DNA from: a cyanobacterium PCC 7702
Lineage (GTDB): Bacteria > Cyanobacteriota > Cyanobacteriia > Cyanobacteriales > Nostocaceae
Reading direction: 5' to 3'
Length of the DNA: 64,000 bases
NCBI GenBank assembly: GCA_000332255.1
Contig: KB235926.1
Span: 381,193-445,192 of the forward strand
Shown in pieces: positions 25,976-35,721 of this stretch (the stretch's first letter is position 1; each line of letters opens with the position of its first letter). The translations under genes and the position numbers were made by a program. Under the pieces are notes generated by a model that was not told the origin of the DNA, did no database searches, and was given only the letters and a program-made list of their open reading frames with translations.

Positions 25976-26231
25976 GGTTTGTAGCTTCATAATTTATCTG
26001 AGGTACTCTCAGTTTGGCATATACACCACTCAATTGGATCTGCTCTGGTACAAGACCTGTAGCAGCACAACATCTCTGCACCGCAGCTTGATACTCTCGC
26101 CACTGCTTGCGGATTGCTTTGCTTGCAGGATCGTTACCTAGATCTTCGAATTTTAGTCCAGCTCTGCTTAGCCAACAAGTAACATCAGTTGTTTCACCAA
26201 CGAATTGTGCCATAGCATAAAAATTTTCCAT
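25947..26231 (-). CDS. Hypothetical protein (94 aa)
   Basis: A small, probably helical soluble protein containing FVGETTDVTCWLSRAGLKFE, then KAIRKQWREYQAAVQRCCAA and a C-terminal strand-like region. Three cysteines are present (one in VTCWL, two in RCCAA). I recognise no family. It lies 12 bp after the next minus-strand gene (26244-26498), so the two probably form an operon. Its 3' end runs 29 bp into the APC permease gene from the opposite strand. Confidence 0.55.
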   Translation of the reverse strand: MENFYAMAQFVGETTDVTCWLSRAGLKFEDLGNDPASKAIRKQWREYQAAVQRCCAATGLVPEQIQLSGVYAKLRVPQINYEATNLKEWILRLD

Positions 26232-26243
26232 AAGTTTTCACCT

Positions 26244-26498
26244 TTATTGAATTGCATCTTTTTCAAGACCTAAATTACTAGAACTGCGTTGAAATTGCTG
26301 CCAAATTTCCTCAATTTGCTCCCAAGCTTGTTGGGGAGAAAGTTTTCCCCGAGTCTGTATGTTGCAAATGTAGCAGACTCGTTGAGAAAATTCCTGAAGA
26401 TTGGCACTAAACATCAGGTTTGGCAAAGAAAATTGACCTCGGTATCGATAACTAGGGTAGAGGAAATTTCTCTTGTCTATCCGATCGCTGTTCATCAT
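26244..26498 (-). CDS. Small conserved cyanobacterial protein, DUF7219-like
   Basis: The 84-residue product has a compact pattern that I recall from many cyanobacteria: KRNFLYPSYRYRGQF, NLMFSANLQEFSQRVCYICN, GKLSPQQAWEQIEEIWQQFQRS. I believe this is the family now labelled DUF7219, but I am not certain of the number. Function unknown; two cysteines (VCYIC) are spaced like a possible metal or disulfide site. It is the first gene of a likely two-gene operon with the hypothetical gene at 25947. Confidence 0.65.
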   Translation of the reverse strand: MMNSDRIDKRNFLYPSYRYRGQFSLPNLMFSANLQEFSQRVCYICNIQTRGKLSPQQAWEQIEEIWQQFQRSSSNLGLEKDAIQ

Positions 26499-26716
26499 CT
26501 GTCCTGGCTAAGTTTGTAAAAAATATATTAAGTAGCTAACTTTACCTTAAAACTTCGTATCACAAACAGCAAACAGTTTTTTTATTTAATTTAATAAACA
26601 AAATTTATTAAATTGTCTGGAAAACTTAGTTACCTTTATGTTGTGCCCCAAAAGCAGTTTATTTTGCCACTATTTTGACAGTAAAATATTTTCTCGCCCA
26701 GTGAGAGATAAAAGGC

Positions 26717-27205
26717 GTGAAAAAAGAGATTACAACCATAGCTTTCGTCGTAGGGATAGCTTTGGCGATCGCGCTGATGGAAATTACTTCCGTTCAAGCA
26801 ATGACATTGAATTTTAGCTGGAACGGTAACGATAATTATTCAGCGATTGGTTCATTTAGTTACGATGAAAATACAGCTCCAGTAATGTTTTCAGAAAAGG
26901 GGTTTGGGACTACTAAAGTTTTGCAGTCATTGCAGATCTCTTTTTTTGATAATTCTAATCACTTGCTCGCTACTTACAATAACGTTATTAATGGCAAATC
27001 AACAAATAATTATTTTCGATTCAACTTTAACACCGTCAAAAAAGAAATGTTTGGATTTCTAGATTTGGGTGGAGAATTGCCAGGCGAAATTTATTTACAA
27101 GGAACTGTTAACAATAATCTCAAAATAGTCTATATCCCTGAATCTGATTCCGATGTAATACTAGATAGTAATTCTGGCTCTATCGTTGTCAAAGCAGGAT
27201 CTTAG
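26717..27205 (+). CDS. Secreted hypothetical protein (162 aa), PEP-CTERM-like body without sorting tail
   Basis: GTG 26717 is preceded by AAAGG. Residues 1-28 form a signal peptide (TIAFVVGIALAIALM ... VQA). The mature part is rich in Asn, Ser and aromatic residues (LNFSWNGNDNYSAIGSFSYDE) and probably all-beta. This composition resembles cyanobacterial PEP-CTERM surface proteins, but the C-terminus (SGSIVVKAGS) has no PEP motif or membrane helix, so it would be freely secreted. Function unknown; AT-rich flanks on both sides. Confidence 0.55.
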   Translation: MKKEITTIAFVVGIALAIALMEITSVQAMTLNFSWNGNDNYSAIGSFSYDENTAPVMFSEKGFGTTKVLQSLQISFFDNSNHLLATYNNVINGKSTNNYFRFNFNTVKKEMFGFLDLGGELPGEIYLQGTVNNNLKIVYIPESDSDVILDSNSGSIVVKAGS

Positions 27206-27347
27206 CCTGTATGTCGGAATAGATTTTAGTGTTATTTTTAACAAAAAATAAGCCATGTTCGCCCACGTCAATTAAGTTTGAGCTGCCCAAGAAAAATAGA
27301 AAAATTTTTAAAAATACTGGTAATTAATTGCTTTTTTCAACTACTGA

Positions 27348-29423
27348 TTAAGAGTGGGGTTCTCCCAGCAATACCATGGAACAATTTAGTTCCCCGATCA
27401 CCTCGGTTGTGACTTCACTAACTGCTAATCCACCAGCAGTACGATAGCGAGTCGAACGTAAAATAACTATATCAAAAGCTTTGGCTTCTCTAATAATTAT
27501 TTTGGCAACATCGTCAGCAGCAATTGTTCGGATATTGGTATTGAGCTGCAAGTTGCGAAAAGAAGCAATCTCAAAAAGCTGGGACTCAAAGATCGCAACT
27601 TGCTCGCGCGGTGTTCGGCGATCGCACACGTGTAGCAAAACAACTTCTGCTTGGTTAACATCAGCTAAAATTTGGGCAAATCTGATCGCTCTAATGGTTT
27701 GTAATGTAAGATCGCCAACTGGGACAAGAATGTGCTGGATTGTTGTTGGACTATTCAATAAGCGCGTTACTATAACCGGACAGTGAGAAGACCAAAAAAC
27801 GCTATCAATTACATTACCAAATAAGCGGGCGCGCAAACCCGTAGTACGGGACCAACCCATGACCACAACAGTAGCATTTTTTTCCCGACTGGTGCGACTG
27901 ATTCCTAAAGCGACATCATCATCTATACGAATCGCTGGTGAAGCTTCCACCTCAAATTCTTGACTGATTTCTACAGCACCTTGCAATCGTAGCTGACATT
28001 CCTTTAGTTCTGCATTTAATCGCGGATCGTCCATATGAACTCGACCGACAGCGATCGCCAATGGCACAATTGTTCCAGATTCATGACGTGCTAGCAGTGC
28101 TGCCATTTCAATTAGATAGCGCTGAGTTTGAGGATTGTAAATCGGAACTACTACGGTAAATCGGTGGTTGTGTGTTTCTGGTTTTGCTTCCCTATCATTT
28201 TCTCCCCACCAAGTTGAAAGTTTATCTGTAGTTGTATTTACTTGCGGAATGACCAACAAACTTGCAAACCGTGCTGTAATCGTTGGACCAATAATTGCCG
28301 TCACCAGCATTAGTACTATAACACTGTTGAGAACACCCTCATCAATTAATCGTTCTCTAGCAAGATTTAATGTTTCGTAGGCTACTAAAGTTGCTGCCAA
28401 TGTCGCTGCTACTTGTGGTAATGACAGCGACCACATGGTTAGCATTTCTGCCGTGTTATAACGATACAACAATTTGGCTAGAAATGCTGCTAAGAATTTG
28501 CTGCTAATTAATCCCCCGACAATTGCTAAAGTCAGCCAAATTGAACTGATTGTTTTTACAAAAGCTGGAATGTCAATCAGTAAACCCATATCTATAAAAA
28601 AACAAGGAATAAATAGAACGCTACCCACAAATTCAACTTTTTCTTTGACCGGACTGCGTCCCAAGACATCATTAACAGCTAAACCTGCTAAAAAAGCACC
28701 AACAATTTTTTCTACTCCAACTACCTGCGCCCCTACAGATGCGACAAACAATGCCAATAAAATAAATAAAAATTGTTTACTTTGCTCGTCTCCAGAGCGT
28801 CGAAAAAATTCTTTTCCTGCCCAATCAAAGCCAAATAAAATCATAACTGAGTAAATGGCTAATCCACTTAAAAGTTTAATGAAACTTAAAGCGGTAAATT
28901 TACCAATATGAATCCCCACACAAATTGCTAGTACTAATAAAGCGCCTGTATCCGTGAAAATTGTGGCACCAATTGTCACGGTAACGGCTTCATTTTTTAC
29001 TACTCCCAAACGACTGACTATAGGATAGGCCAAAAGAGTATGGGAAGCGAACAAAGAACCAATTAAAAAGGAGGAGTTCCAACTATAATTAAATAATTTT
29101 CCAATCCAAGTTCCGGTAATTAGCGGTGCTGCAAAAGTCAGTATTCCAAATCCTATAGAACGATTTTTTGTTTGGCGAAATTGCTCTAAATCAATTTCTA
29201 AACCCGCCACAAACATTAAATATACTTTGCCAATATCTGAAAGCAACTTGATTGTTTCAGATTCGGGATTAAGAAGTTTTAGCCCATTTTCACCCAACAC
29301 TACACCTGCTAACAACAAACCTACTAATCCAGGCAGTCTCAATCTCTCAAAAACAGGTGGTATCGTTAAGATAACTAACAGAAGAATAGTAAAGGCGATA
29401 ATGGGACTATGTACTAGCAACAT
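27348..29423 (-). CDS. CPA2-type cation:proton antiporter with C-terminal universal-stress domains
   Basis: A 691-residue protein. Residues 1-390 hold about 12 membrane helices of the Na+/H+ exchanger (CPA2) family: GLVGLLLAGVVLGENGLKLL, a LMFVAGLEIDLEQF segment, FTDTGALLVLAI (conserved acid in the ion site) and the later GAFLAGLAVND. The soluble half contains two regions resembling universal stress proteins: about 425-555 (FTVVVPIYNPQTQRYLIEMA, with GWSRTTGLRARLFGNVIDSV) and 570-690 (HILVPVGDLTLQTI ... VVLLHV). It probably exchanges Na+ or K+ for protons with nucleotide or stress-linked control. Which NhaS-type paralogue it is cannot be told. It is flanked by AT-rich intergenic DNA. Confidence 0.85.
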   Translation of the reverse strand: MLLVHSPIIAFTILLLVILTIPPVFERLRLPGLVGLLLAGVVLGENGLKLLNPESETIKLLSDIGKVYLMFVAGLEIDLEQFRQTKNRSIGFGILTFAAPLITGTWIGKLFNYSWNSSFLIGSLFASHTLLAYPIVSRLGVVKNEAVTVTIGATIFTDTGALLVLAICVGIHIGKFTALSFIKLLSGLAIYSVMILFGFDWAGKEFFRRSGDEQSKQFLFILLALFVASVGAQVVGVEKIVGAFLAGLAVNDVLGRSPVKEKVEFVGSVLFIPCFFIDMGLLIDIPAFVKTISSIWLTLAIVGGLISSKFLAAFLAKLLYRYNTAEMLTMWSLSLPQVAATLAATLVAYETLNLARERLIDEGVLNSVIVLMLVTAIIGPTITARFASLLVIPQVNTTTDKLSTWWGENDREAKPETHNHRFTVVVPIYNPQTQRYLIEMAALLARHESGTIVPLAIAVGRVHMDDPRLNAELKECQLRLQGAVEISQEFEVEASPAIRIDDDVALGISRTSREKNATVVVMGWSRTTGLRARLFGNVIDSVFWSSHCPVIVTRLLNSPTTIQHILVPVGDLTLQTIRAIRFAQILADVNQAEVVLLHVCDRRTPREQVAIFESQLFEIASFRNLQLNTNIRTIAADDVAKIIIREAKAFDIVILRSTRYRTAGGLAVSEVTTEVIGELNCSMVLLGEPHS

Positions 29424-29719
29424 TTTGATCCTCTAAATCCATGAAAACAACAGACAAATTTTATCTGAAAAAGCAGAAAATGTGGCATTTGCAACTGTCT
29501 GTTTATCTTAGCATCAATACATGAACCTCCCATTTTACTATAAGATATATTTAATTTTCTATCCTTCTGTAGTGAACATTAGAAAAACTAACTCAAGATA
29601 GATTTAATTCGATTAAAAATAAATAGATACTATCGAAGGATAAAAGCTTGTAATAAAATAAGCTAATTTAGGTTAGCTTGCGTTTTGGTGCCTGTTATTT
29701 TTTGATTTATTAATTTACT

Positions 29720-31666
29720 ATGGTAGCAAACCCTCCCTCCCAATCTTCAAACGCTCAATACAAAGTAGAAAACTCAGCAGCAGAAGTAGAAGCAATTATT
29801 CAATCTCCCAAAGTAGATACAGATATTGATTTAGAATTCCTTTACACTAGGGATATTGAATTTCGTCAAGAAACAATATATTTTCTTGTGGTAGATCGCT
29901 TTTTTGATGGTGACCCAAATAACAATGAAGGTCCCAATCCCGAACTTTACGATCCAACTCGGGAGGATTGGGGAAAATATTGGGGTGGCGACCTGCAGGG
30001 AGTCATTGACAAACTAGACTATTTAAAAAATATGGGAGTGACAGCGATTTGGCTGACCCCCTTGTTTGAGCAGGTGGAAGAATTATTTATTCAAAGTGCT
30101 GCTATTCACGGTTATTGGACAAAGGATTTTAAGCGTCTCAACCCTCGTTTTATTGCTGCTGATGACAATCCTTCTCTCAATAAAACTCAAGAAACGAGAA
30201 ACACAGTTTTTGACCGTTTGGTAGAGGAATTGCACAAGCGCAAAATGAAGCTGGTGCTAGATATTGTCTGCAATCACAGCAGTCCGGATACAGGCGGATG
30301 CAAAGGTGAATTGTACGATGATGGAGTGAAAGTTGCAGATTTCAATGATGACAAAGACCATTGGTATCACCACTACGGTGAAGTCACAGATTGGGAAGAT
30401 GAATGGCAAGTTCAAAATTGCGAACTATCAGGATTAGCTACGTTTAACGAAAATAACATTCACTATCGTAACTATATTAAATCTGCAATCAAGCAGTGGT
30501 TGGATCGGGGTGTTGATGCATTGCGGGTAGATACGGTAAAGCACATGCCAATTTGGTTTTGGCAAGAGTTTACAGCCGAAATGTACAAACACAAGCCAGA
30601 TGTTTTCATCTTTGGGGAATGGATTTATAGCAGTCCTGCAGACGATCGCTCTGTAGAATTTGCGAACAATTCTGGCATGACCATTCTCGACTTTGGATTG
30701 TGCATGGCTATTAGACAAGCTTTAGCAACCAATGACGCCAAAGGTTTCTACCTAATTCAGAACGTCCTGGACGAAGACTATCGCTACAACGGTGCAACAG
30801 AATTAATTACATTTATCGATAACCACGACATGCACCGCTTTTTAACACTCAATCCCGATCGCGAGCTTTTGCGGTTGGCAGTAATTTTGTTGATGACAAC
30901 TCGCGGTATTCCCTGTTTATTTTACGGCACGGAACAATATCTGCACAACGACACTAACGGCGATAACAATATCTACGGTAACAACGACCCGTACAATCGC
31001 CCGATGATGGACAGTTGGGACACAGATACTCCCATTTATCGGGACATTCGCAAACTTTCAGGATTGCGCCGTCTTAATCCCGCCGTTTCCATGGGTAGTC
31101 AGTGGCAAAAACACATTACCCCCGATGTTTACTGCTACGTGCGTCGCTATCGTGATTCTCGCTGTTTTGTGGCTTTAAACAGAGGTGATGCTGTCACCCT
31201 AGAGGTGGTAGACACAGAATTACCAGATAGAGAACATACCTGTTTGTTAACGGGACGCAAGTTTGAAGTGCGAGATGGAAAAATTTATCATCTTGAACTT
31301 GCTGCCAAAGAAGCGATCGCCATCAGCCATGTTGGAGAACGCATCAAAGCCCAAACCATTGTCCGAGTACAATTAAATGGCGTTCATACTCAACCTGGGG
31401 AAACCATTGTCGTTATAGGAGATTGTCCCGAACTAGGTAACTGGGACATCGATCGAGCCTATCCTCTAGAATACATTAACTCCAATACTTGGTTTGGCGA
31501 AATTCCTTTTCATGAAAGCGTTGGCAAGTTGATCAATTATAAGTATGCCATGTGGCGAGAAGGACGTTCGCCTTTGCGGGAAAATCTTGTTGCTCGGCGT
31601 TGGGTGATTGCTAGTGAAGGTACGGTGAAATGGCGCGATACTTGGGCTTCTGGAAGAGAATCCTAG
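29720..31666 (+). CDS. GH13 alpha-amylase-like enzyme with C-terminal CBM20
   Basis: A 648-residue glycoside hydrolase of family 13. The catalytic triad is visible: Asp271 in DALRVDTVKH, Glu300 in FIFGEW and Asp370 in FIDNHDMHR. The active-site region also has IWLTPLFEQV and the LDIVCNHSS motif. Residues about 545-645 are a starch-binding CBM20 (VIGDCPELGNWDIDRAYPLE, then WFGEIPFHES and YKYAMWREG). There is no signal peptide, so the enzyme acts on internal glucan (glycogen), unlike typical secreted CBM20 amylases or CGTases. A 7-bp inverted repeat (29660-29666/29673-29679) lies in the leader. The gene ends 62 bp from the convergent ftn2. Confidence 0.88.
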   Translation: MVANPPSQSSNAQYKVENSAAEVEAIIQSPKVDTDIDLEFLYTRDIEFRQETIYFLVVDRFFDGDPNNNEGPNPELYDPTREDWGKYWGGDLQGVIDKLDYLKNMGVTAIWLTPLFEQVEELFIQSAAIHGYWTKDFKRLNPRFIAADDNPSLNKTQETRNTVFDRLVEELHKRKMKLVLDIVCNHSSPDTGGCKGELYDDGVKVADFNDDKDHWYHHYGEVTDWEDEWQVQNCELSGLATFNENNIHYRNYIKSAIKQWLDRGVDALRVDTVKHMPIWFWQEFTAEMYKHKPDVFIFGEWIYSSPADDRSVEFANNSGMTILDFGLCMAIRQALATNDAKGFYLIQNVLDEDYRYNGATELITFIDNHDMHRFLTLNPDRELLRLAVILLMTTRGIPCLFYGTEQYLHNDTNGDNNIYGNNDPYNRPMMDSWDTDTPIYRDIRKLSGLRRLNPAVSMGSQWQKHITPDVYCYVRRYRDSRCFVALNRGDAVTLEVVDTELPDREHTCLLTGRKFEVRDGKIYHLELAAKEAIAISHVGERIKAQTIVRVQLNGVHTQPGETIVVIGDCPELGNWDIDRAYPLEYINSNTWFGEIPFHESVGKLINYKYAMWREGRSPLRENLVARRWVIASEGTVKWRDTWASGRES

Positions 31667-31728
31667 AACCAACTGCTCAAGGCCAATCTTGCATCCGTTG
31701 GGCGTGCATACCGCCACCAAGGCGACCG

Positions 31729-34029
31729 CTACGGAAGGAATCGACTCACTTTACCTACCACCAACATTTCCCGGATGCGCCATTTTCGGTCTTGGCGAAT
31801 CAAACTATACCTGACTCGCACCGTTTCATTATAAGACTTGCGTTGGTTGAGCTGACCTTTTTCATAAAAACTGGCAGCTTCTGCAACCGATGCTAAAACA
31901 GTAGCGCGATCGCTATTCAGAGAACTGGTCTCTAAAGATTCTATCTTGAGATTGTGTTCGTACTTGCGATAGCGATTTTCCGCTTGCTCCTGCTTGGCAA
32001 CTAATTGCCATTGAGACAAAGCCGGACCTACTAAAATAGCTTCTAGCCGTTCTATTTCATGATTGGGTCCGAGAGCCAAGGCTTTGGTTTCTAGCCAAGT
32101 TTGAATCACTTGTTTTGCTGTGGCTGGTGTTAAAGGTTCTTCTGGTAATTGACCGGTGTTGGCATCTGGAATGGGTAAAGGAGGTTCGTTTAGCTGCAAG
32201 GCCAATTGTTCTCCTTGCAAAGCGGGTGCGGGCCAAAAGCGATGGCTAAGCCATCCCAAAATTCCTGAAAGGCTGAACCACAAAAGCAGTACTCCTCCTA
32301 CTCCTCCCGCCAAACCAACTAATACGACCCATACCAGCCGTGTTTTTGCTCTCAAAGTAAAGGAAGAACGCCGCCTGCGACTAGCAGGACGCGGTTCAAC
32401 CCCATGCCCTCTTGAACTACTAGAGAAAGTGCGTTGGCGCTGGCTTTGAGGTTGCCTTTGTCGGGGTGGAGGTGTAGTCTTTGGATAATAGTTAGCACCT
32501 TTGCTGGCAGTTTCTGCTGTGTTAAGAGTAGATGCTGCAGCAAATCTCTGCGAAGAATATTCTACGCTACTGGGCTTGTGGTGGTTTGACAAAAGCGAAG
32601 CAGTTGTTTGGGCGTTGCGATCGCCGACCTTTCTAGCTGTATGGACGTTATGGCTTTCAGTGCTGGCAAAATTTGTCTTGGTCTGGGAAGGCTGAGGATT
32701 GCTGGCAATTTCTTTGCTATTTGTTTGTGCTTGTGTGGGTAGTTGTTCTAAATACAGCTGTACACGGGAATCGGCAAAATATTCTTTCAGAGAAGCTTGC
32801 TTTTGCACTAAGTCACGAAAGTGAGGAAACACTTGGTTTTGCAACCAATGCTCGGCATATAAACACAATCCTGGCAATAAATCAGGACAGTTGCAAGAAT
32901 TTTCTCGAATAAAAGCTAAGGCTTCGTATTCCTGACTCAGCTCTAAAGCACGGCTTGCTTCTTCTGTTTGTCCTAAAAATAAGGCGCACAGCGACTGTTC
33001 CAGATGCACATCTTGACGCTTGCTCAATATTGCCAACATCTGCTTGGCATGCTGGATCCAAGCCGGTTGGCGCTGGCTAAATCCCCGTGCGATCAAAGCG
33101 TAAACAGCCAGGTACGTAGCCACAGCGGAAGGGCGCTTGCTTTCTGCTTCAAATAACTTATGCTGCTCCGCAACGGTAAGATGTTTGCGCAATTGCTGGA
33201 TGAATCGCAAAAAATCATCTACGCTTAAACCGCTTTGGTCGTCTCCTGTACCGTCTACACCACCACGCTCGTCCAAAATTTCTTGCAACAATTGCAGTCC
33301 TTGGCGGCGTTCTGCTACTTTTTCTGGCGGTAGTGCCAGTAACTCTAAAATTCTATACGGGCGCAGTCTGTATATGTCCGATTGAATTTCTCCCCTGACG
33401 TTGGGAAACAAATCTTCTTGGGCTAATAGTTGCTCGCCAGTTTCTAGAGAAACTGCTGCATTTTCGTAGTGACCTTGTTGCCATTGTTCTCTACCAATTT
33501 CCAAACAGGCAAGAGCAACCGTCAGAATCACATCTCCTCTTTCAGTAGAAATTTGAGCAGACATTTCGGTTTCACAAGTGGCGCTTGCTGAAGCAGAGTT
33601 ACCATTTTTATTTAGCAGGTAGGGATGGCCTAATTTCAGCACTAGTTCGTATTCTCCCAACTCTTGCAGTAGTAGTAGAGCACCAATAAATTCTTCTTGG
33701 TTAATTTCAATGCCAAGCTGGGAAGAGTCACCATCGCCGTTGCTGCTCAAAGCCTGGTTTTCCACTACTACACCGTTAGTTGGGTGGTAATCCCCATTGG
33801 AACCGCAGGCCTGGACAAAATACAATCGATCGTAGGCTTGGCGCTGTTTTGGGTCTGATAAAACTGCGAATGCTCGCTCTATTAGTTTTTTGCGAGACTC
33901 AATTGCTGCTTGAGAATACTCTCGACGTGGCAGCTGCTGTCGGCGATCGCTGTACGCCTGCCGCAGTTGTTCTTCACTTGCCGCCAAAGGTAGTCCTAAA
34001 ATTCGGTAATAATCTAGCGGAATTCGCAC
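31729..34029 (-). CDS. ftn2: Cell division protein Ftn2/ZipN (ARC6 homologue)
   Basis: A 766-residue divisome protein that in cyanobacteria tethers FtsZ to the membrane; the plant homologue is ARC6. Residues about 5-70 are a degenerate J-domain (LDYYRILGLPLAASEEQLRQ, then AFAVLSDPKQRQAYDRLYF) lacking the HPD motif, as usual for this family. A long helical cytosolic region follows, then a Ser/Arg-rich low-complexity stretch, a membrane helix (VWVVLVGLAGGVGGVLLLWF, about 578-598) and the C-terminal ARC6-like IMS domain (VIQTWLETKALALGPNHE ... WRIREMLVV). The start at ATG 34029 gives the J-domain from residue 4. A strong inverted repeat lies 54-96 bp upstream. Confidence 0.92.
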   Translation of the reverse strand: MRIPLDYYRILGLPLAASEEQLRQAYSDRRQQLPRREYSQAAIESRKKLIERAFAVLSDPKQRQAYDRLYFVQACGSNGDYHPTNGVVVENQALSSNGDGDSSQLGIEINQEEFIGALLLLQELGEYELVLKLGHPYLLNKNGNSASASATCETEMSAQISTERGDVILTVALACLEIGREQWQQGHYENAAVSLETGEQLLAQEDLFPNVRGEIQSDIYRLRPYRILELLALPPEKVAERRQGLQLLQEILDERGGVDGTGDDQSGLSVDDFLRFIQQLRKHLTVAEQHKLFEAESKRPSAVATYLAVYALIARGFSQRQPAWIQHAKQMLAILSKRQDVHLEQSLCALFLGQTEEASRALELSQEYEALAFIRENSCNCPDLLPGLCLYAEHWLQNQVFPHFRDLVQKQASLKEYFADSRVQLYLEQLPTQAQTNSKEIASNPQPSQTKTNFASTESHNVHTARKVGDRNAQTTASLLSNHHKPSSVEYSSQRFAAASTLNTAETASKGANYYPKTTPPPRQRQPQSQRQRTFSSSSRGHGVEPRPASRRRRSSFTLRAKTRLVWVVLVGLAGGVGGVLLLWFSLSGILGWLSHRFWPAPALQGEQLALQLNEPPLPIPDANTGQLPEEPLTPATAKQVIQTWLETKALALGPNHEIERLEAILVGPALSQWQLVAKQEQAENRYRKYEHNLKIESLETSSLNSDRATVLASVAEAASFYEKGQLNQRKSYNETVRVRYSLIRQDRKWRIREMLVVGKVSRFLP

Positions 34030-34561
34030 AGCCTAACTTCCTCTGCAGCGCCATCGAAATAATTCTCCCAGAGCATACCAGGAGTGTAAAACCGTGCCAT
34101 AATGATAACCGATCGGTTTTACACTACAAGTGTGTTTGGCAATAAGTTTATCTCTACTTCTCCAGTTTCTATGGCGCCAATAACAAGCACGTTTTGCCAA
34201 CAAATATGTTGACTGCAATCTCCGGCTTGACCGCAACTGCAACTCAAGTAAAGATAATTGTTTTAGCATCTGCTCACATCAGCACTTTTTTGTATAGATT
34301 CCCTGCTGCTTGCTAGCTCGCCGAAGTATAACATAACTAAAATGTTAAGACAATTAGTTATTAAAAAAGATGAGCTCAAGAGATTATTTTTTTTACTGTT
34401 AATGAATATGCAGAAAGCAAGGTATTCTGATGGGTATTGTTAAGTTTGAGAATGCGATCGCATGCAGTCAATAACTTAACTTGTTTAGTGTTTGTACCAA
34501 CGCAACTTACCACCTTGTCCGCTGACTTTTTTATGTATTAATACGGAGATAATCAAAAACG
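34030..34561. other. 532-bp divergent promoter region, ftn2 / pdhA
   Basis: This holds the promoters of ftn2 (-) and pdhA (+). Near ftn2 is a 12-bp perfect inverted repeat described separately. A short minus-strand frame (34033-34269) has an Arg/Leu-heavy composition unlike a real protein. One HIP1 site lies near 34454. A purine-rich ribosome site (ACGGAG) lies 16 bp before pdhA. Confidence 0.4.
34083..34125. promoter_or_regulatory. 12-bp perfect inverted repeat upstream of ftn2
   Basis: AGTGTAAAACCG (34083-34094) and CGGTTTTACACT (34114-34125) are exact reverse complements around a 19-nt spacer. The element sits 54-96 bp upstream of the ftn2 start. It could be an operator for a dimeric regulator or a hairpin in the 5' leader; it is not a terminator for any neighbouring gene because both flanking genes point away from it. 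Confidence 0.55.
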
Positions 34562-35599
34562 ATGGTTCAAGAACGCACTTTACCCCCATTTGATGTCACT
34601 ACCGCACAAATAGACAAAGAAGAAGGACTGCGGTTGTACAGAGATATGGTACTGGGGCGCACCTTTGAAGACAAGTGCGCTGAAATGTACTACAGGGGCA
34701 AAATGTTCGGTTTTGTCCACCTTTATAACGGTCAAGAAGCCGTTTCTACCGGTGTTATTCAAGGGGCGATGCGACCTGGTGAAGATTTTGTTTGCAGCAC
34801 CTACCGCGACCACGTTCACGCCCTCAGCGCCGGAGTACCCGCCAAACAAGTCATGGCAGAATTATTCGGTAAAGCTACCGGTTGCAGCAAAGGTCGTGGC
34901 GGTTCCATGCATCTTTTTTCCGCCGAACACCGTTTGCTAGGTGGCTACGCCTTCGTTGCAGAAGGAATTCCCGTCGCAGCTGGAGCTGCTTTTCAAACTA
35001 AATACCGCCGCGAAGTTTTAGGCGATACAACTGCCGATCAAGTCACAGCTTGTTTTTTTGGGGATGGCGCTTGCAACAACGGTCAATTTTTTGAAACTTT
35101 AAACATGGCAGCCCTGTGGAAACTGCCGATTATTTTCGTAGTCGAAAATAACAAGTGGGCTATTGGCATGGCTCACGAACGAGCAACTTCCAACCCAGAA
35201 ATTTATAAAAAAGCCAGTGCTTTTAATATGGTAGGCGTAGAAGTAGACGGCATGGATGTGATGGCCGTGCGTGCAGCAGCTCGAGCAGCTGTAGCTCGCG
35301 CTCGTGCTGGCGAAGGACCAACACTAATTGAAGCACTGACCTACCGCTTTCGAGGTCACTCTTTGGCAGATCCAGACGAACTGCGCAGCAAAGCCGAAAA
35401 AGAATTTTGGTTTGCTCGCGATCCCATTAAAAAATTTGCAGCTTATCTAGCAGAACAAAATTTGGCCACAAATGAAGAATTAAAGGAGATCGATCGCCAA
35501 ATCCAGCAAGAAATCGAACAAGCAGTGAAGTTTGCAGAAGCTAGCCCCGAACCCGATCCCAGCGAATTGTATCGCTTTGTGTTTGCTGAAGACGAGTAA
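34562..35599 (+). CDS. pdhA: Pyruvate dehydrogenase E1 component, alpha subunit
   Basis: A 345-residue thiamine-diphosphate enzyme subunit that decarboxylates pyruvate and passes the acetyl group to E2 (pdhC, at 15218). The ThDP/Mg2+ motif is [17 protein letters not shown] followed by VVENN; the substrate-side signature is [19 protein letters not shown]; the regulatory loop is [15 protein letters not shown]. Length and order match cyanobacterial and plastid E1 alpha. No E1 beta gene is in the window. The aldose-epimerase-like gene follows on the same strand after about 120 bp. Confidence 0.95.
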   Translation: MVQERTLPPFDVTTAQIDKEEGLRLYRDMVLGRTFEDKCAEMYYRGKMFGFVHLYNGQEAVSTGVIQGAMRPGEDFVCSTYRDHVHALSAGVPAKQVMAELFGKATGCSKGRGGSMHLFSAEHRLLGGYAFVAEGIPVAAGAAFQTKYRREVLGDTTADQVTACFFGDGACNNGQFFETLNMAALWKLPIIFVVENNKWAIGMAHERATSNPEIYKKASAFNMVGVEVDGMDVMAVRAAARAAVARARAGEGPTLIEALTYRFRGHSLADPDELRSKAEKEFWFARDPIKKFAAYLAEQNLATNEELKEIDRQIQQEIEQAVKFAEASPEPDPSELYRFVFAEDE

Positions 35600-35721
35600 A
35601 CAAAGTGTTAGTCGCTCGAGCTGGTGGGTTAGCGCCGCTTCCAAAAGAGGCGTGGCGCTATTTTTTTACTGCGAGCTTTTCCGGTGCACCTGTAAGACTT
35701 TCGTTAATTGGGAAGAAAGTT

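Noticed and set aside
34033-34269. 78-codon minus-strand frame upstream of ftn2
   Set aside because: Arg/Leu/Trp-heavy composition, no ribosome site, and it crosses the 12-bp inverted repeat and ftn2 promoter.
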